Of a DNA stretch of 64,000 bases, positions 18,352 to 26,965 are shown in pieces. Below the pieces are notes generated by a model. That model saw nothing but the letters and a program-made list of their open reading frames with translations, did not search any database and was not told the DNA's origin. Numbering within the stretch: position 1 is the stretch's first letter; each line of letters starts with the position of its first letter. The position numbers and the translations under genes are program-made. This DNA comes from Bacillus pinisoli (GTDB lineage: Bacteria; Bacillota; Bacilli; Bacillales; SA4): contig NZ_JAJQKI010000002.1 in NCBI RefSeq assembly GCF_023036475.1, positions 1 through 64,000 on the forward strand, in the 5' to 3' direction.

Positions 18352-19098
18352 TTATTGTTGAATTAACATTTGATCTCGTTCAAGAAAAGACAATCTTCCG
18401 CCATACGTTTGTTGTAAATTTTCAAGTGTAAACACTTCATTTGTCGGCCCACATTTAATAGCTTTACGGTTTAGTAAAAGTGTCCAATCAAAATACTCTG
18501 TAACAGTTTGTAGGTCGTGGTGTACGACAAGGACTGTTTTACCTAGTTCCTTTAGTTCGTTTAGTAAGGCGATAATCGCCTTCTCCGTTGCTGCATCAAC
18601 GCCAACAAATGGTTCATCCATGAAGTATACTTCAGCATCTTGTGCTAATGCTCTAGCTAAGAAAACTCTTTGTTGTTGGCCCCCAGATAATTGGCTTATT
18701 TGTCGTGAAGCATAACTTTCCATCCCTACTTTTTCAAGACATTCCATCGCGAAGTGGATATCATTTTTCGAAGGACGTTTAATCCAACCTAAATGACCAT
18801 ATCTTCCCATCAGCACAACATCTAGTGCATTGGTAGGGAAATCCCAATCAACTGATCCTCTTTGAGGGACATAGCCGACTGTTTTGTTTTTAGGTGAGTA
18901 TTTTTTATTAAAAATACTCACCTCACCAGAAGTACTTGGGATTAGACCGAGAATCGCTTTGATTAAAGTGGATTTCCCTGCACCGTTTGGTCCTACAATC
19001 CCGATAAGCTTACCCTTCGGAACTGAAAACTTAACATCTATTAACACTGGCTTTTTATGATAGGCAACTGTTAAACCAGAAACGTCAACAGCATTCAT
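18352..19098 (-). CDS. mntB: Manganese ABC transporter ATPase MntB
   Basis: Walker A GPNGAGKSTLIKAI, Q-loop in GYVPQRGSVDW, signature LSGGQQQRVFLARAL, Walker B VYFMDEPFVG and a switch His in VVHHDL are all present, giving a normal 248-residue importer ATPase. AAGGAGGAG precedes the ATG. The gene sits 15 bp after mntA and 18 bp before mntC, a tight operon. Confidence 0.95.
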   Translation of the reverse strand: MNAVDVSGLTVAYHKKPVLIDVKFSVPKGKLIGIVGPNGAGKSTLIKAILGLIPSTSGEVSIFNKKYSPKNKTVGYVPQRGSVDWDFPTNALDVVLMGRYGHLGWIKRPSKNDIHFAMECLEKVGMESYASRQISQLSGGQQQRVFLARALAQDAEVYFMDEPFVGVDAATEKAIIALLNELKELGKTVLVVHHDLQTVTEYFDWTLLLNRKAIKCGPTNEVFTLENLQQTYGGRLSFLERDQMLIQQ

Positions 19099-19113
19099 AT
19101 ATACTCCTCCTTA

Positions 19114-20055
19114 CTATTTAAGCGCGCCTACAATCGTATCAACATTATGACGATACATTCCAATATAAGTTCCTTCTTCCGTACCTTCCTCCCCCATAGC
19201 ATCAGAGAAGAGTTCCCCACCAATTTTCACTTCATGGCCTTTATTTTTTGCCCCTTCAATGACCGCATTGATGGAGTCTTCAGAGATACTAGATTCAACA
19301 AATACTGCTTTAATATTACTATCGACTAACGTGTTCACTAGTTCTTGAATATCACCTAAACCAAATTCCGAATCTGTGCTTAAACCTTGTAGCCCCATTA
19401 CTTCAATATCATATTTTGCTCCGAAATAATTAAATGCATCGTGCGCTGTTACAAGGACTCTCTGTGTTTCAGGGATCGTTGAAATCTCTTCTTCTGCGTA
19501 CTTCTTTAAATCTGTTAGACTAGCAAAATACGCTGCTGCATTTTTTTCATAGTCTTCCTTATTTTCAGGATCGAGTTCAATTAAACCTTCTTTTACTTGC
19601 TCTAACGCAATAATCCAAAGATCAATATCAAACCATACATGGGGATCCATCGCCGTTTCATCGTCTTGATCTTTACGAAGTTGTTCTTTTGGAATAGAGT
19701 CTGCAATTGCATAAGTAGGTTTATCTTTATTCATCTTTTCAAATATCTCTAACATTTTTCCTTCTAAGTGCAGTCCATTATAAAAGATAATGTCTGCATC
19801 TTGGAGTTTACTAATATCCGATTGAGAAGCTTGATATAAGTGAGGATCAATACCAGGCCCCATTAGACTATCTACTTCTACGTGATCTCCTCCAATATTT
19901 CTAACGGCATCAGCAATTTGTGCTATAGTAGTTGTCACTTTTACTTTTCCAGACGCTTCTTCTGATGTTGTAGATGCATTGCAACCTGTTAAAAACAAGC
20001 TTCCAACCACCAATAGCGTTAGCATAAAATTAGATAGACTTTTTTTCATTTTCAA
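19114..20055 (-). CDS. mntA: Manganese-binding lipoprotein MntA (TroA/PsaA family)
   Basis: Lipobox LTGC at about residues 22-25. The metal ligands of the cluster A-I binding proteins are visible: His in PGIDPHLYQAS, His in AMDPHVWFDI, a Glu in VFVESSISEDS and a terminal Asp in GGELFSDAMG. It is the first gene of the mnt operon and has two MntR-like boxes upstream. It delivers Mn(II) to the MntCD permease on the outer membrane face. Confidence 0.95.
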   Translation of the reverse strand: MKMKKSLSNFMLTLLVVGSLFLTGCNASTTSEEASGKVKVTTTIAQIADAVRNIGGDHVEVDSLMGPGIDPHLYQASQSDISKLQDADIIFYNGLHLEGKMLEIFEKMNKDKPTYAIADSIPKEQLRKDQDDETAMDPHVWFDIDLWIIALEQVKEGLIELDPENKEDYEKNAAAYFASLTDLKKYAEEEISTIPETQRVLVTAHDAFNYFGAKYDIEVMGLQGLSTDSEFGLGDIQELVNTLVDSNIKAVFVESSISEDSINAVIEGAKNKGHEVKIGGELFSDAMGEEGTEEGTYIGMYRHNVDTIVGALK

Positions 20056-20127
20056 ACCTCTCCTCTAATTACTTATTTTGTTGTATTGTTTTTCATAATT
20101 CATACTTTTTTAACCAAAGAAACAATA

Positions 20128-20142
20128 GTTTCCTTAATGCAA
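20128..20142 (-). promoter_or_regulatory. MntR box 1, proximal to mntA
   Basis: GTTTCCTTAATGCAA is nearly the reverse complement of the known B. subtilis MntR site TTTGCCTTAAGGAAAC. It lies 73 bp upstream of the mntA start, a position suited to blocking the promoter. Confidence 0.7.
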
Positions 20143-20339
20143 CTTTTTAAGCATAACGGCACCATATATAAATACGACACCCCTTTACGTTTACATATGT
20201 CGCCATCTCCTTTCTTTTGCTTCTCCATATAAACTACAATCTTTAGTACTTTATGCAAGAAAAGTTTGGTTATTGCATACTTTTTTTACTAAGTAATTAT
20301 TTTTTAGCAATTACACACTTGTTTTATAGAGTTATAAAA

Positions 20340-20354
20340 GTTTCCTTAATGCAA
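20340..20354 (-). promoter_or_regulatory. MntR box 2, distal
   Basis: An exact second copy of GTTTCCTTAATGCAA, 285 bp upstream of mntA. Exact conservation of 15 bases between two sites in otherwise unrelated AT-rich sequence argues for function. The rest of 20160-20520 holds no gene that I can support. Confidence 0.6.
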
Positions 20355-20523
20355 ATTTTATAGAGTAGACCACAACATGTCAATAAAATGTTTAATAATA
20401 CCAAAAAAAATAACCCATAGGTAATATGAGTAACTTTACATGAAGCTCTTACATTTAGTCTTGTTCTTTCCCTATATTCAGGTCAATGTCCTTTGGTTTT
20501 TCAATTTAAACTAATTTAATAAG

Positions 20524-20569
20524 AAAAAGGAAATCTTGCATATGAAATCATATGTCAGCTTTCCTTTTT
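20524..20569 (-). terminator. Terminator after the GNAT gene
   Basis: AAAAAGGAAA / TTTCCTTTTT arms surround a nested CATATGA / TCATATG stem. T-rich on both strands, so it may act in both directions. Confidence 0.65.
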
Positions 20570-20574
20570 GTTCA

Positions 20575-21081
20575 TTATAAATGCTGTATATCTTTCCATC
20601 CAAAAGCAACTTCTACGTATTTAGCATTACCAATGGCAACTTCCATTGAATCTATTCTTTGACCACCAATAGATTCGTAGAAACCGGCAGATGGATTCTC
20701 CTCGAGTACCCAGATTAACATGGAGTTGATACCTTTACTGTTCAAATCGTCTTTAACAGCTTTAATAAGTTGTTTTCCGACCCCTTTACGTTGCTCACTT
20801 TCAAACAAATAAATGGCGTATACTTCTCCAAGAAATTCTGGATATTCAGCAGTTCTCTCCCTACCACCTGATACGAAACCTACAATTTGGCCTATATCAT
20901 TCTCGGCCACATAGACACCACCACTGGGTATGACAGTTTTCCATAGCTTTTCGCGAGCTTCAACTGACAGTTCATCAAGATAAGATTGACTAACAATATC
21001 TTTATAGGTAGTTCTCCAACTGTCAACATGGACTTTAGCTATTGCATTTGCATCTTCAACCAGTGCTGGTCTAATATCCAT
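20575..21081 (-). CDS. GNAT family N-acetyltransferase
   Basis: A 168-residue GNAT fold: N-terminal strand DIRPALVEDANAIAKVHVDSW, acetyl-CoA-binding segment with EQRKGVGKQLIKAV (Q/RxxGxG/A type), and the C-terminal GFYESIGGQRI motif. The substrate is not predictable. The next gene upstream on the same strand, a DinB-like protein, is 66 bp away, so cotranscription is possible. Confidence 0.85.
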   Translation of the reverse strand: MDIRPALVEDANAIAKVHVDSWRTTYKDIVSQSYLDELSVEAREKLWKTVIPSGGVYVAENDIGQIVGFVSGGRERTAEYPEFLGEVYAIYLFESEQRKGVGKQLIKAVKDDLNSKGINSMLIWVLEENPSAGFYESIGGQRIDSMEVAIGNAKYVEVAFGWKDIQHL

Positions 21082-21146
21082 CAGCAGTCACCTTCACAAT
21101 CAAGTATACTTTTTTATTACGCCTTAAATGGTAAAACAAAAACGGT

Positions 21147-21605
21147 TTATTCGGTCCGGCTCATTAAGATTCGTTTCATTGCTTTCATCTGGCCCAAATG
21201 GTCCGCCTCATGGTATAACATAAAGCCGAATAAGTCCCTGAAGGTTTCAACATTTCCAACTGGAAAAGTAAACGGCAAATCTTTAGAGAAAAATTGTTCC
21301 GGTAATTCTCTAACTCTTTCTGCTTGATCTTCTAGTTGTTCAATAAGTTTCTCCAGAGAAGGAATTTCATGTTTCCAATTAGATGGTCTTGTTCCCATTC
21401 CGAAAAGCTCAATGTAAGATAATGATAGATTGGTAGATTTTTTAGGAAAGCCGAACATAAAACCTTCAGTAGCCACTAATAAATGACCAGCATGCCAACG
21501 TAGTGTATTGTTAAAGCCTTTAGGTTGATCGTCAAAAAGGGTAGCATCAGTTTCTTTTAAAAACTTAATTAATTGTCCTCTTGTCAACTCAAATTGTTTG
21601 TTCAT
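21147..21605 (-). CDS. DinB family protein (putative metal-dependent enzyme)
   Basis: 152 residues, four-helix bundle, with the DinB/YfiT metal-site histidines visible as HAGHLL (about residue 39-42) and HEADHLGQMKAMKRIL near the C-terminus. Such proteins often act as thiol-dependent enzymes or stress proteins, but the function here is unknown. GAGGAG precedes the ATG. Confidence 0.85.
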   Translation of the reverse strand: MNKQFELTRGQLIKFLKETDATLFDDQPKGFNNTLRWHAGHLLVATEGFMFGFPKKSTNLSLSYIELFGMGTRPSNWKHEIPSLEKLIEQLEDQAERVRELPEQFFSKDLPFTFPVGNVETFRDLFGFMLYHEADHLGQMKAMKRILMSRTE

Positions 21606-21732
21606 TGGACTTTCTCCTCTACATTTAATTTTCCATCATGTTAACTATAACGTAGTAGGAAATAAATAACAATTATCATATTTTCATGAAGGTTTCTCAT
21701 TACTAGTATGTACGATGGAAAAAAGAAGAATC

Positions 21733-21760
21733 AAAAAAACCAAATCAACCTTTGATTTGG
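21733..21760 (-). terminator. Terminator of the unknown gene at 21763
   Basis: CCAAATCA / TGATTTGG stem with a T-run of seven on the minus strand. Confidence 0.75.
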
Positions 21761-21762
21761 CG

Positions 21763-22239
21763 TTATTTTTGCTTTGCTTTTTTGAAACCTTCCTCTTCTA
21801 AGTACTGCTTCGCCTCATTATATGATGGAAACGTACCATCTAAAAGTTTACCTGCATAGACATTCCACATTTCATGCTCATATGTAACGACTAAGGTATG
21901 TGCATCTGAATTGATCCAGGTCTCTTCTACAAAATCTTCTTGCGCAGTCTCTACTTCAATGTTTCCTGTTAAAGAGTCAATTGATTCCCTTATTACCAAT
22001 CGTAGCTCTTCTTCCGTAAAATCCCTAATATTTGTCATACCTCTTTCATCGTATTCATACTGGCCAATAAATTCAGTATAGACAAAACCATTACCATTCG
22101 GATGTAAGTGATAGACCACATTCTTTCTATCGTTGTTACTTTCCTCATAATGAAAATTTACCCGTTTTAACGAAACGTCTTTACGTGTTAGCTCTGGAAA
22201 AGATTCTATAATATGTAATTTCTCTTCAAATGTAAGCAT
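21763..22239 (-). CDS. Conserved Bacillus-type protein of unknown function
   Basis: 158 residues, soluble and acidic, with no signal peptide or membrane helix. The GGAGG six bases before ATG and the adjacent terminator support a real monocistronic gene. The C-terminal part (SYNEAKQYLEEEGFKKAKQK) looks like a helical cap. I cannot name a domain; a short beta-rich middle (HTLVVTYEHEMWNVYAGKLL) is the main recognisable feature. Confidence 0.75.
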   Translation of the reverse strand: MLTFEEKLHIIESFPELTRKDVSLKRVNFHYEESNNDRKNVVYHLHPNGNGFVYTEFIGQYEYDERGMTNIRDFTEEELRLVIRESIDSLTGNIEVETAQEDFVEETWINSDAHTLVVTYEHEMWNVYAGKLLDGTFPSYNEAKQYLEEEGFKKAKQK

Positions 22240-22413
22240 ATTTCCTCCGTATAATAAAGTAATTCACTTGGATTATACCATTAGTAGCAAAAAGTCCAAA
22301 CTAATTCTCGTAGAATGTTCTCCTATAAGTAGGATAAAAATATTCCATCTTTTTATAGATAATTGATATTAACATGACCACAGTGGGACAAACTATACTC
22401 AAAACCTAAAAAT

Positions 22414-23019
22414 GTGGTGTTTCTGTTGTTGATTCTGATTATACAAGACTTATTCCATTTATATGTAATGAATTCTATTTCCTTAGATCAATTACTTGAA
22501 GTAGAAAAAGATTTTTACCAAACATTGCAGACTTATTGGCGACAACATAATTACTTACAACCAAAATGGTGGTTCATTATTTCATTAAGTGCTCTTTCAC
22601 CTATTGCGTGGTTCTTTCTTATTGATAAAAAACGAATAACTGAAATTACTTGTTTTGGCTTGTTTTATGGGACTGCAGCCTCCATTCTTGATTCAATTGG
22701 AAGTAATGCGTTGTTCTGGATTTATCCTGTTCGGATTACACCCTATATATATCCGCAGTTTTATCCTTATGATGTAGGTATCGTCATCATTCCATTTATG
22801 ATCGCTTATCAAAGATGGCAGCAAGATTTCAAAAAATTCTTCTTAGCTTCTGGAGTTTTAGCAGCATTCCTTGCATTTATAGCCGAGCCGACTATGGAAG
22901 TACTTGGAATCTATAAAGAACTAATCTGGAAGAATTATTACTCTTTTCCAATTTATTGGCTATTAAGTGTTGTTTGTTGGAAAATTATACAAAAATTTAA
23001 AGCATGGGAAAAAGGATAA
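22414..23019 (+). CDS. CBO0543 family membrane protein (second copy)
   Basis: Same family as 7793-8362: about 30 soluble residues, then five helices, with DKKRITEITCFGLFYG after the first helix and AEPTMEVLGIY late. The start is uncertain. GTG at 22414 would add a hydrophobic leader that the paralogue lacks, while ATG at 22468 (MNSISLDQLL) fits the paralogue better but lacks a clear ribosome binding site. Function unknown. Confidence 0.75.
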   Translation: MVFLLLILIIQDLFHLYVMNSISLDQLLEVEKDFYQTLQTYWRQHNYLQPKWWFIISLSALSPIAWFFLIDKKRITEITCFGLFYGTAASILDSIGSNALFWIYPVRITPYIYPQFYPYDVGIVIIPFMIAYQRWQQDFKKFFLASGVLAAFLAFIAEPTMEVLGIYKELIWKNYYSFPIYWLLSVVCWKIIQKFKAWEKG

Positions 23020-23065
23020 GTACCATAACATTTGGACATACACAGAGAAAAAACCATATACCTAC

Positions 23066-23162
23066 AAAATAAAAACGCATCGTTGTTAAATACAAACAGT
23101 TTTGAGGAGAAACATTCAGGTAAGAATCCCTTATGGTTTGTACTTTGAATGTGCGTTTTTTA
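23066..23162. terminator. Long structured bidirectional terminator
   Basis: Outer arms AAAAACGCAT and ATGTGCGTTTTTT enclose inner arms TACAAAC / GTTTGTA, with about 40 nt between. T-runs occur on both strands. It lies between convergent genes ending at 23019 and 23182. The internal segment is longer than a plain terminator needs. Confidence 0.55.
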
Positions 23163-23181
23163 TGTTCTTACATCATGAAGA

Positions 23182-24555
23182 TTATGAAGAAGAAACATCC
23201 GTCCATAGCTCACTATACTTTTTCTTCTGAATATAAATTAGTCTACCAGATAACCCGATACCTGCAGCAAGCAACCCTATTGTAAGACCAATCCAATAAC
23301 CAGCTGCTCCAAAATCTGTTTTATGCGCTAAAAGATATCCCAGCGGTAAACAGATGAGCCAATATGAAATTAAAGTCATAATAAATGCTATATTTACATC
23401 CTTATAACCACGTAAGGCTGCCTGTGCTGTTGCCTGAAGGGCGTCAGCCATTTGAAAGAATAAAGCGTATATTAAAAAGCTTGCAATTAATGTAATGACT
23501 TCCAAATCATTGGAGTAAAAAGCAGCTACCTGATAGCGGAAAATCACAACGAGTATGCCTGTAAATAACGCAACCAATATGGATAACCATATTCCTAACC
23601 AACTATAGATCTTTGCATCCTTATACCTTTTTGCACCAACCTCAAACCCAACCAATACAGTTAAAGCCATTGATATACTAATGGGAATCATATAGAGGAA
23701 TGAAACGATATTTAAAGCTGATTGATATGCTGCAATTGTAGAAATTGCATATTTGCTAATAAGAATAGTGACGACCGCGAACATACTTGTTTCAAAAAAG
23801 CTAGATAGACCCATAGGTACACCGATTTTTAAGATCTCTTTACTCTTATTCCAGGTAAACGATTTAAAGTCTGCTAAAAATAAATAAAGAGAAAAAGGTT
23901 CTTTCGTTTTAGTTATCCACGCAGTCATAAGTGCAATAATCCAATAAGTAATAGAAGTTGCATAGCCAGCTCCTGCTCCGCCAAGCATCGGAAAACCCCA
24001 TACACCAAAAATTAAAACATAGTTTAACACAAAATTTATAGGCAAGGATGCCACCATAATAATCATCACTACCCTTGTTTCTCCAAGCGCATAAATAAAT
24101 GAACGTAGTACATTAAATATGAATAATGGAATAATGCCATAACTAAGTCCAACTAAATAATCATAGGCAATCGTATGAACCTCAGGTGCAGCATTCATTA
24201 AATCTAATAAGTCATCAAGAAAGAAGATTCCTAGAATTATAATGAGGAAAGCAATTAGAAAAGCTAAATAGATTCCATGAGTGACAATGGATGAAACTTC
24301 CCGGTTTTTCTTTTCCCCAAATCGTTGTGCCGCAATAGGAGATACCGCAAGTAATATTCCGCTTAAGCCAATAAAAATTGGACTCCAAATAGCAGATCCA
24401 ATAGCTACCCCTGCTAAATCAGAAGGATTGAACTTCCCTGACATAATTGTATTAAAGAAGACCATAGAAAACATACCAAGCTGAGTAATCAAGATCGGAA
24501 TTAGCATAAAAAATATTTGTTTTAGTTTTTCTCTGATTGTATATGTTTGTTTCAC
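23182..24555 (-). CDS. MATE family multidrug efflux transporter
   Basis: About twelve transmembrane helices in 457 residues with the MATE repeat pattern (GQF-like GKFNPSDLAGVAIGSAIWSP, then NFVLNYVLIFGVWGFPMLGG, and LQATAQAALRGYKDVNI in the second half). It is a NorM-type exporter using a cation gradient. I place the start at a GTG (24555, KQTYTIREK) behind TAGGAGAT; the frame continues upstream to 24651 without a ribosome binding site. Drug range unknown. Confidence 0.92.
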   Translation of the reverse strand: MKQTYTIREKLKQIFFMLIPILITQLGMFSMVFFNTIMSGKFNPSDLAGVAIGSAIWSPIFIGLSGILLAVSPIAAQRFGEKKNREVSSIVTHGIYLAFLIAFLIIILGIFFLDDLLDLMNAAPEVHTIAYDYLVGLSYGIIPLFIFNVLRSFIYALGETRVVMIIMVASLPINFVLNYVLIFGVWGFPMLGGAGAGYATSITYWIIALMTAWITKTKEPFSLYLFLADFKSFTWNKSKEILKIGVPMGLSSFFETSMFAVVTILISKYAISTIAAYQSALNIVSFLYMIPISISMALTVLVGFEVGAKRYKDAKIYSWLGIWLSILVALFTGILVVIFRYQVAAFYSNDLEVITLIASFLIYALFFQMADALQATAQAALRGYKDVNIAFIMTLISYWLICLPLGYLLAHKTDFGAAGYWIGLTIGLLAAGIGLSGRLIYIQKKKYSELWTDVSSS

Positions 24556-24746
24556 GGTCTTATCTCCTAGTATGTATAATTTGCAAACTTTATTATAGTC
24601 TATAAAGAGGTAAATTACCCGATAAAAGTTTTCCCAAGATTGTTGGTACATTAATATAATTTACATTCTATTAAATTACAACATTTTACATTCCAAACAA
24701 AAAAAAGTTTATAATTTTACATATGGTATTTTTAAAGGAGAGTTAC

Positions 24747-25319
24747 ATGAAACGTATTATTCGACTGGTAATCTATTTAACTTTGATTGCATCAATCTCT
24801 TATATCAGCATCATTCACAACCTCATTGCAGAAACCGCTAAGAATGCCCCACCCCGTCATGCTGATTATCTTGTCATACTCGGTGCAAAGATAAACGGAA
24901 AAGAAATGTCACTAGCCTTGTACAACCGCGTGAAAGTTGCTTTACGTTACTTAAAAGAAAACCCTCAGACCATAGTTATAGTTTCTGGAGGTCAAGGACC
25001 TGGTGAAGATATTACGGAAGCAGAGGCTATGTCTACCTATCTAATAAAAGAAGGAATATCCGTCGATCGAATTATTTTAGAAGATCAATCTACAACAACT
25101 TATGAAAACTTATCATACTCTATGAAATTGCTCAACCCTAATAAGCAAATGATTATCGTAAGCAATGATTTTCATCTATTCCGTTCTAAAATGATTGCTG
25201 AACGCTTAGGTTACAAAGAAGTATATACGCTTCCAGCAGAAACACCTTGGATTGTGAAACCAAAGTTATGGATTAGAGAATACGCGGCTGTATGTAAGAC
25301 TTGGTTGTTCGATCGATGA
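24747..25319 (+). CDS. YdcF/SanA family (DUF218) membrane protein
   Basis: An N-terminal membrane anchor (about residues 3-25) is followed by the DUF218 domain: ADYLVILGAKINGKEMSLAL, IVSGGQGPGEDITEAEAM, LEDQSTTTYENLSYSM and NDFHLFRSKMIAERLG. These are the family signatures; some members affect cell-envelope synthesis. Start at 24747 after AAAGGAGAG (an upstream ATG at 24723 is also in frame). The gene diverges from the MATE pump. Confidence 0.9.
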   Translation: MKRIIRLVIYLTLIASISYISIIHNLIAETAKNAPPRHADYLVILGAKINGKEMSLALYNRVKVALRYLKENPQTIVIVSGGQGPGEDITEAEAMSTYLIKEGISVDRIILEDQSTTTYENLSYSMKLLNPNKQMIIVSNDFHLFRSKMIAERLGYKEVYTLPAETPWIVKPKLWIREYAAVCKTWLFDR

Positions 25320-25336
25320 GAAGGAGAAATAATAAA

Positions 25337-25530
25337 GGTTGTTTTCGTTTATATTGTTGCTTTCGTAAAATTCTCAGGAAGCCGGATTTTTATTTGTTAG
25401 TACAAAGTCTCTGTTTTAAATCCAGTGAGTTGCTCTTTTCTAATCTTTAATAAATCAGTTTAATCATACTTAATATGGCAAAATTGCTGAAATATAAGAT
25501 TGAAAAGAAACAAAGTTTTAGAAAAGAGCC
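25337..25530. mobile_element. MITE-like element, copy C (194 bp, inverted)
   Basis: Reads as the reverse complement of copies A and B: it opens with GGTTGTTTTCGTTTATATTG and TTGCTTTCGTAAAATT, and closes with AAAGTTTTAGAAAAGAGCC. The internal GCTCTTTTCTAATC is also kept. It follows the YdcF-family gene by 17 bp. Confidence 0.65.
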
Positions 25531-25566
25531 ATAATAAAAGATCTACTAACGTTTAATGTCATTTTG

Positions 25567-25761
25567 TTATGCATTTTTTCTCTCCTTTTTAATTTGGTTA
25601 AGAGTTATTACCAAACCAGTAAATCCTGCAGCAAAGGATGGTGGAATGCTCCACACCAAGTAGCCCCATTGCCCTGTACATAATGATATGACGAGAAAGA
25701 AAACTGGAAAACCTATTAACACCATTAAAGAAACAACTAGTGCACATTTATTACTTATCAT
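25567..25761 (-). CDS. Small membrane protein, unknown
   Basis: 64 residues with two hydrophobic helices separated by CTGQWGYLVWSIPPS and a basic tail KKERKNA. Start at MISNKCALV after TGGAGG with seven-base spacing. No family recognised. Composition and ribosome binding site support a real gene. Confidence 0.65.
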   Translation of the reverse strand: MISNKCALVVSLMVLIGFPVFFLVISLCTGQWGYLVWSIPPSFAAGFTGLVITLNQIKKERKNA

Positions 25762-25896
25762 AAAAAAACCTCCATAGAAAAACACTCATTGTGGGACAGC
25801 TGTATTCCAAAATTACCAACTTAATTTTACCATATAATGCTAATAGTTCTTGTTCTTCTCAGAAAAAATCTAAAATGAATATGAATAACAAGGAAA

Positions 25897-25960
25897 ATAG
25901 CACCCTATTTCACACTATGACAATAACTAGCATGTCAAAATGTAAAATGGGTGCTTTTTA
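25897..25960. terminator. Bidirectional terminator-like stem
   Basis: AGCACCCTATTT and AAAATGGGTGCTTTTT arms about 32 nt apart, directly after the aldo/keto reductase stop at 25970. Confidence 0.55.
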
Positions 25961-25969
25961 TAGATAGTT

Positions 25970-26941
25970 CTATAAAGCTTCCTCTGTACGATCTGTTGCT
26001 GGTGGCGGAGTGATAGATAAGCCTGAAATTTCATCACGCCATTTAGAAGTCATGTCAATGTCTAATGCGGCCAAGGAATACTCTAGTTGTTCCACATTTC
26101 TAGCTCCGATAATAGGAGCCGTTACAGAAGGATGAGCCATAACCCAAGCTACAGCAAGTGTTGCTGGGTGAACTTCATGTTCATGTGCGTACGCAGTAAA
26201 ACGTTCTGCCACTTCAAAGTTTAGTTGAGCTCCATAACGCTTTGTATAATTTTCTTGATCAACAATTCGACCCTCACTAGGCTTACGATTCACTCCATAC
26301 TTTCCTGTTAATAGACCTCCACCAAGTGGACTGTATGTAATGACGCCCATTTGTTCTGATTCAGCTAGAGGAAGGATTTCCACTTCAGCCTGGCGTTTCA
26401 CAAGATTATACATGGGCTGGATTAGTTCAAATCGTGCTAGCTGTTCTTTAGCTGAAATTCCAAGAGCCTTTGCAATCTGCCACGCAGCAAAGTTACTAAC
26501 TGCAGGATAAATTATTTTTCCTTGTCTTTGTAGGTCATCAAGTGCACGTAATGTCTCCTCAATTGGGGTAGTAGCATCAAACTTATGTACAAAATAAAAG
26601 TCAATTCTATCTGTTTTCAATCTACTTAAGCTTCTTTCAACTTCTAACATAATATGTCGACGAGACAGTCCCCCTGCATTCACATCTTTTCCTGTAGGGA
26701 AAAATACTTTAGAGGTTAGAACAATTTCATCTCTACAATCAGAGATGCATTCACCCAATATTTCTTCCGCTTCTCCATTACTGTACATATTAGCACAATC
26801 AAAGAAATTAATTCCCGCTTCTCTCGTTCTCTTGAACATTGCCTTGGACGTTTCCTTATCAGCATTACCACCAAAAGACATTGTTCCAAAGCAAAGGCTT
26901 GAAACCTTAATTCCCGTTCTTCCAACTGTCCGATATTGCAC
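25970..26941 (-). CDS. Aldo/keto reductase
   Basis: A 323-residue NADPH-dependent TIM barrel oxidoreductase. The catalytic tetrad is visible: Asp and Tyr in NFFDCANMYSNGEAE, Lys in LTSKVFF and His in DFYFVHKFD. The late APIIGARNVEQLEYSL segment binds the cofactor. It starts with GTG behind GGAGGG and follows the DppA-like gene by 24 bp, so both are likely one transcript. Substrate unknown. Confidence 0.92.
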   Translation of the reverse strand: MQYRTVGRTGIKVSSLCFGTMSFGGNADKETSKAMFKRTREAGINFFDCANMYSNGEAEEILGECISDCRDEIVLTSKVFFPTGKDVNAGGLSRRHIMLEVERSLSRLKTDRIDFYFVHKFDATTPIEETLRALDDLQRQGKIIYPAVSNFAAWQIAKALGISAKEQLARFELIQPMYNLVKRQAEVEILPLAESEQMGVITYSPLGGGLLTGKYGVNRKPSEGRIVDQENYTKRYGAQLNFEVAERFTAYAHEHEVHPATLAVAWVMAHPSVTAPIIGARNVEQLEYSLAALDIDMTSKWRDEISGLSITPPPATDRTEEAL

Positions 26942-26965
26942 TTGTATCCCTCCATTTCTCTTTAT

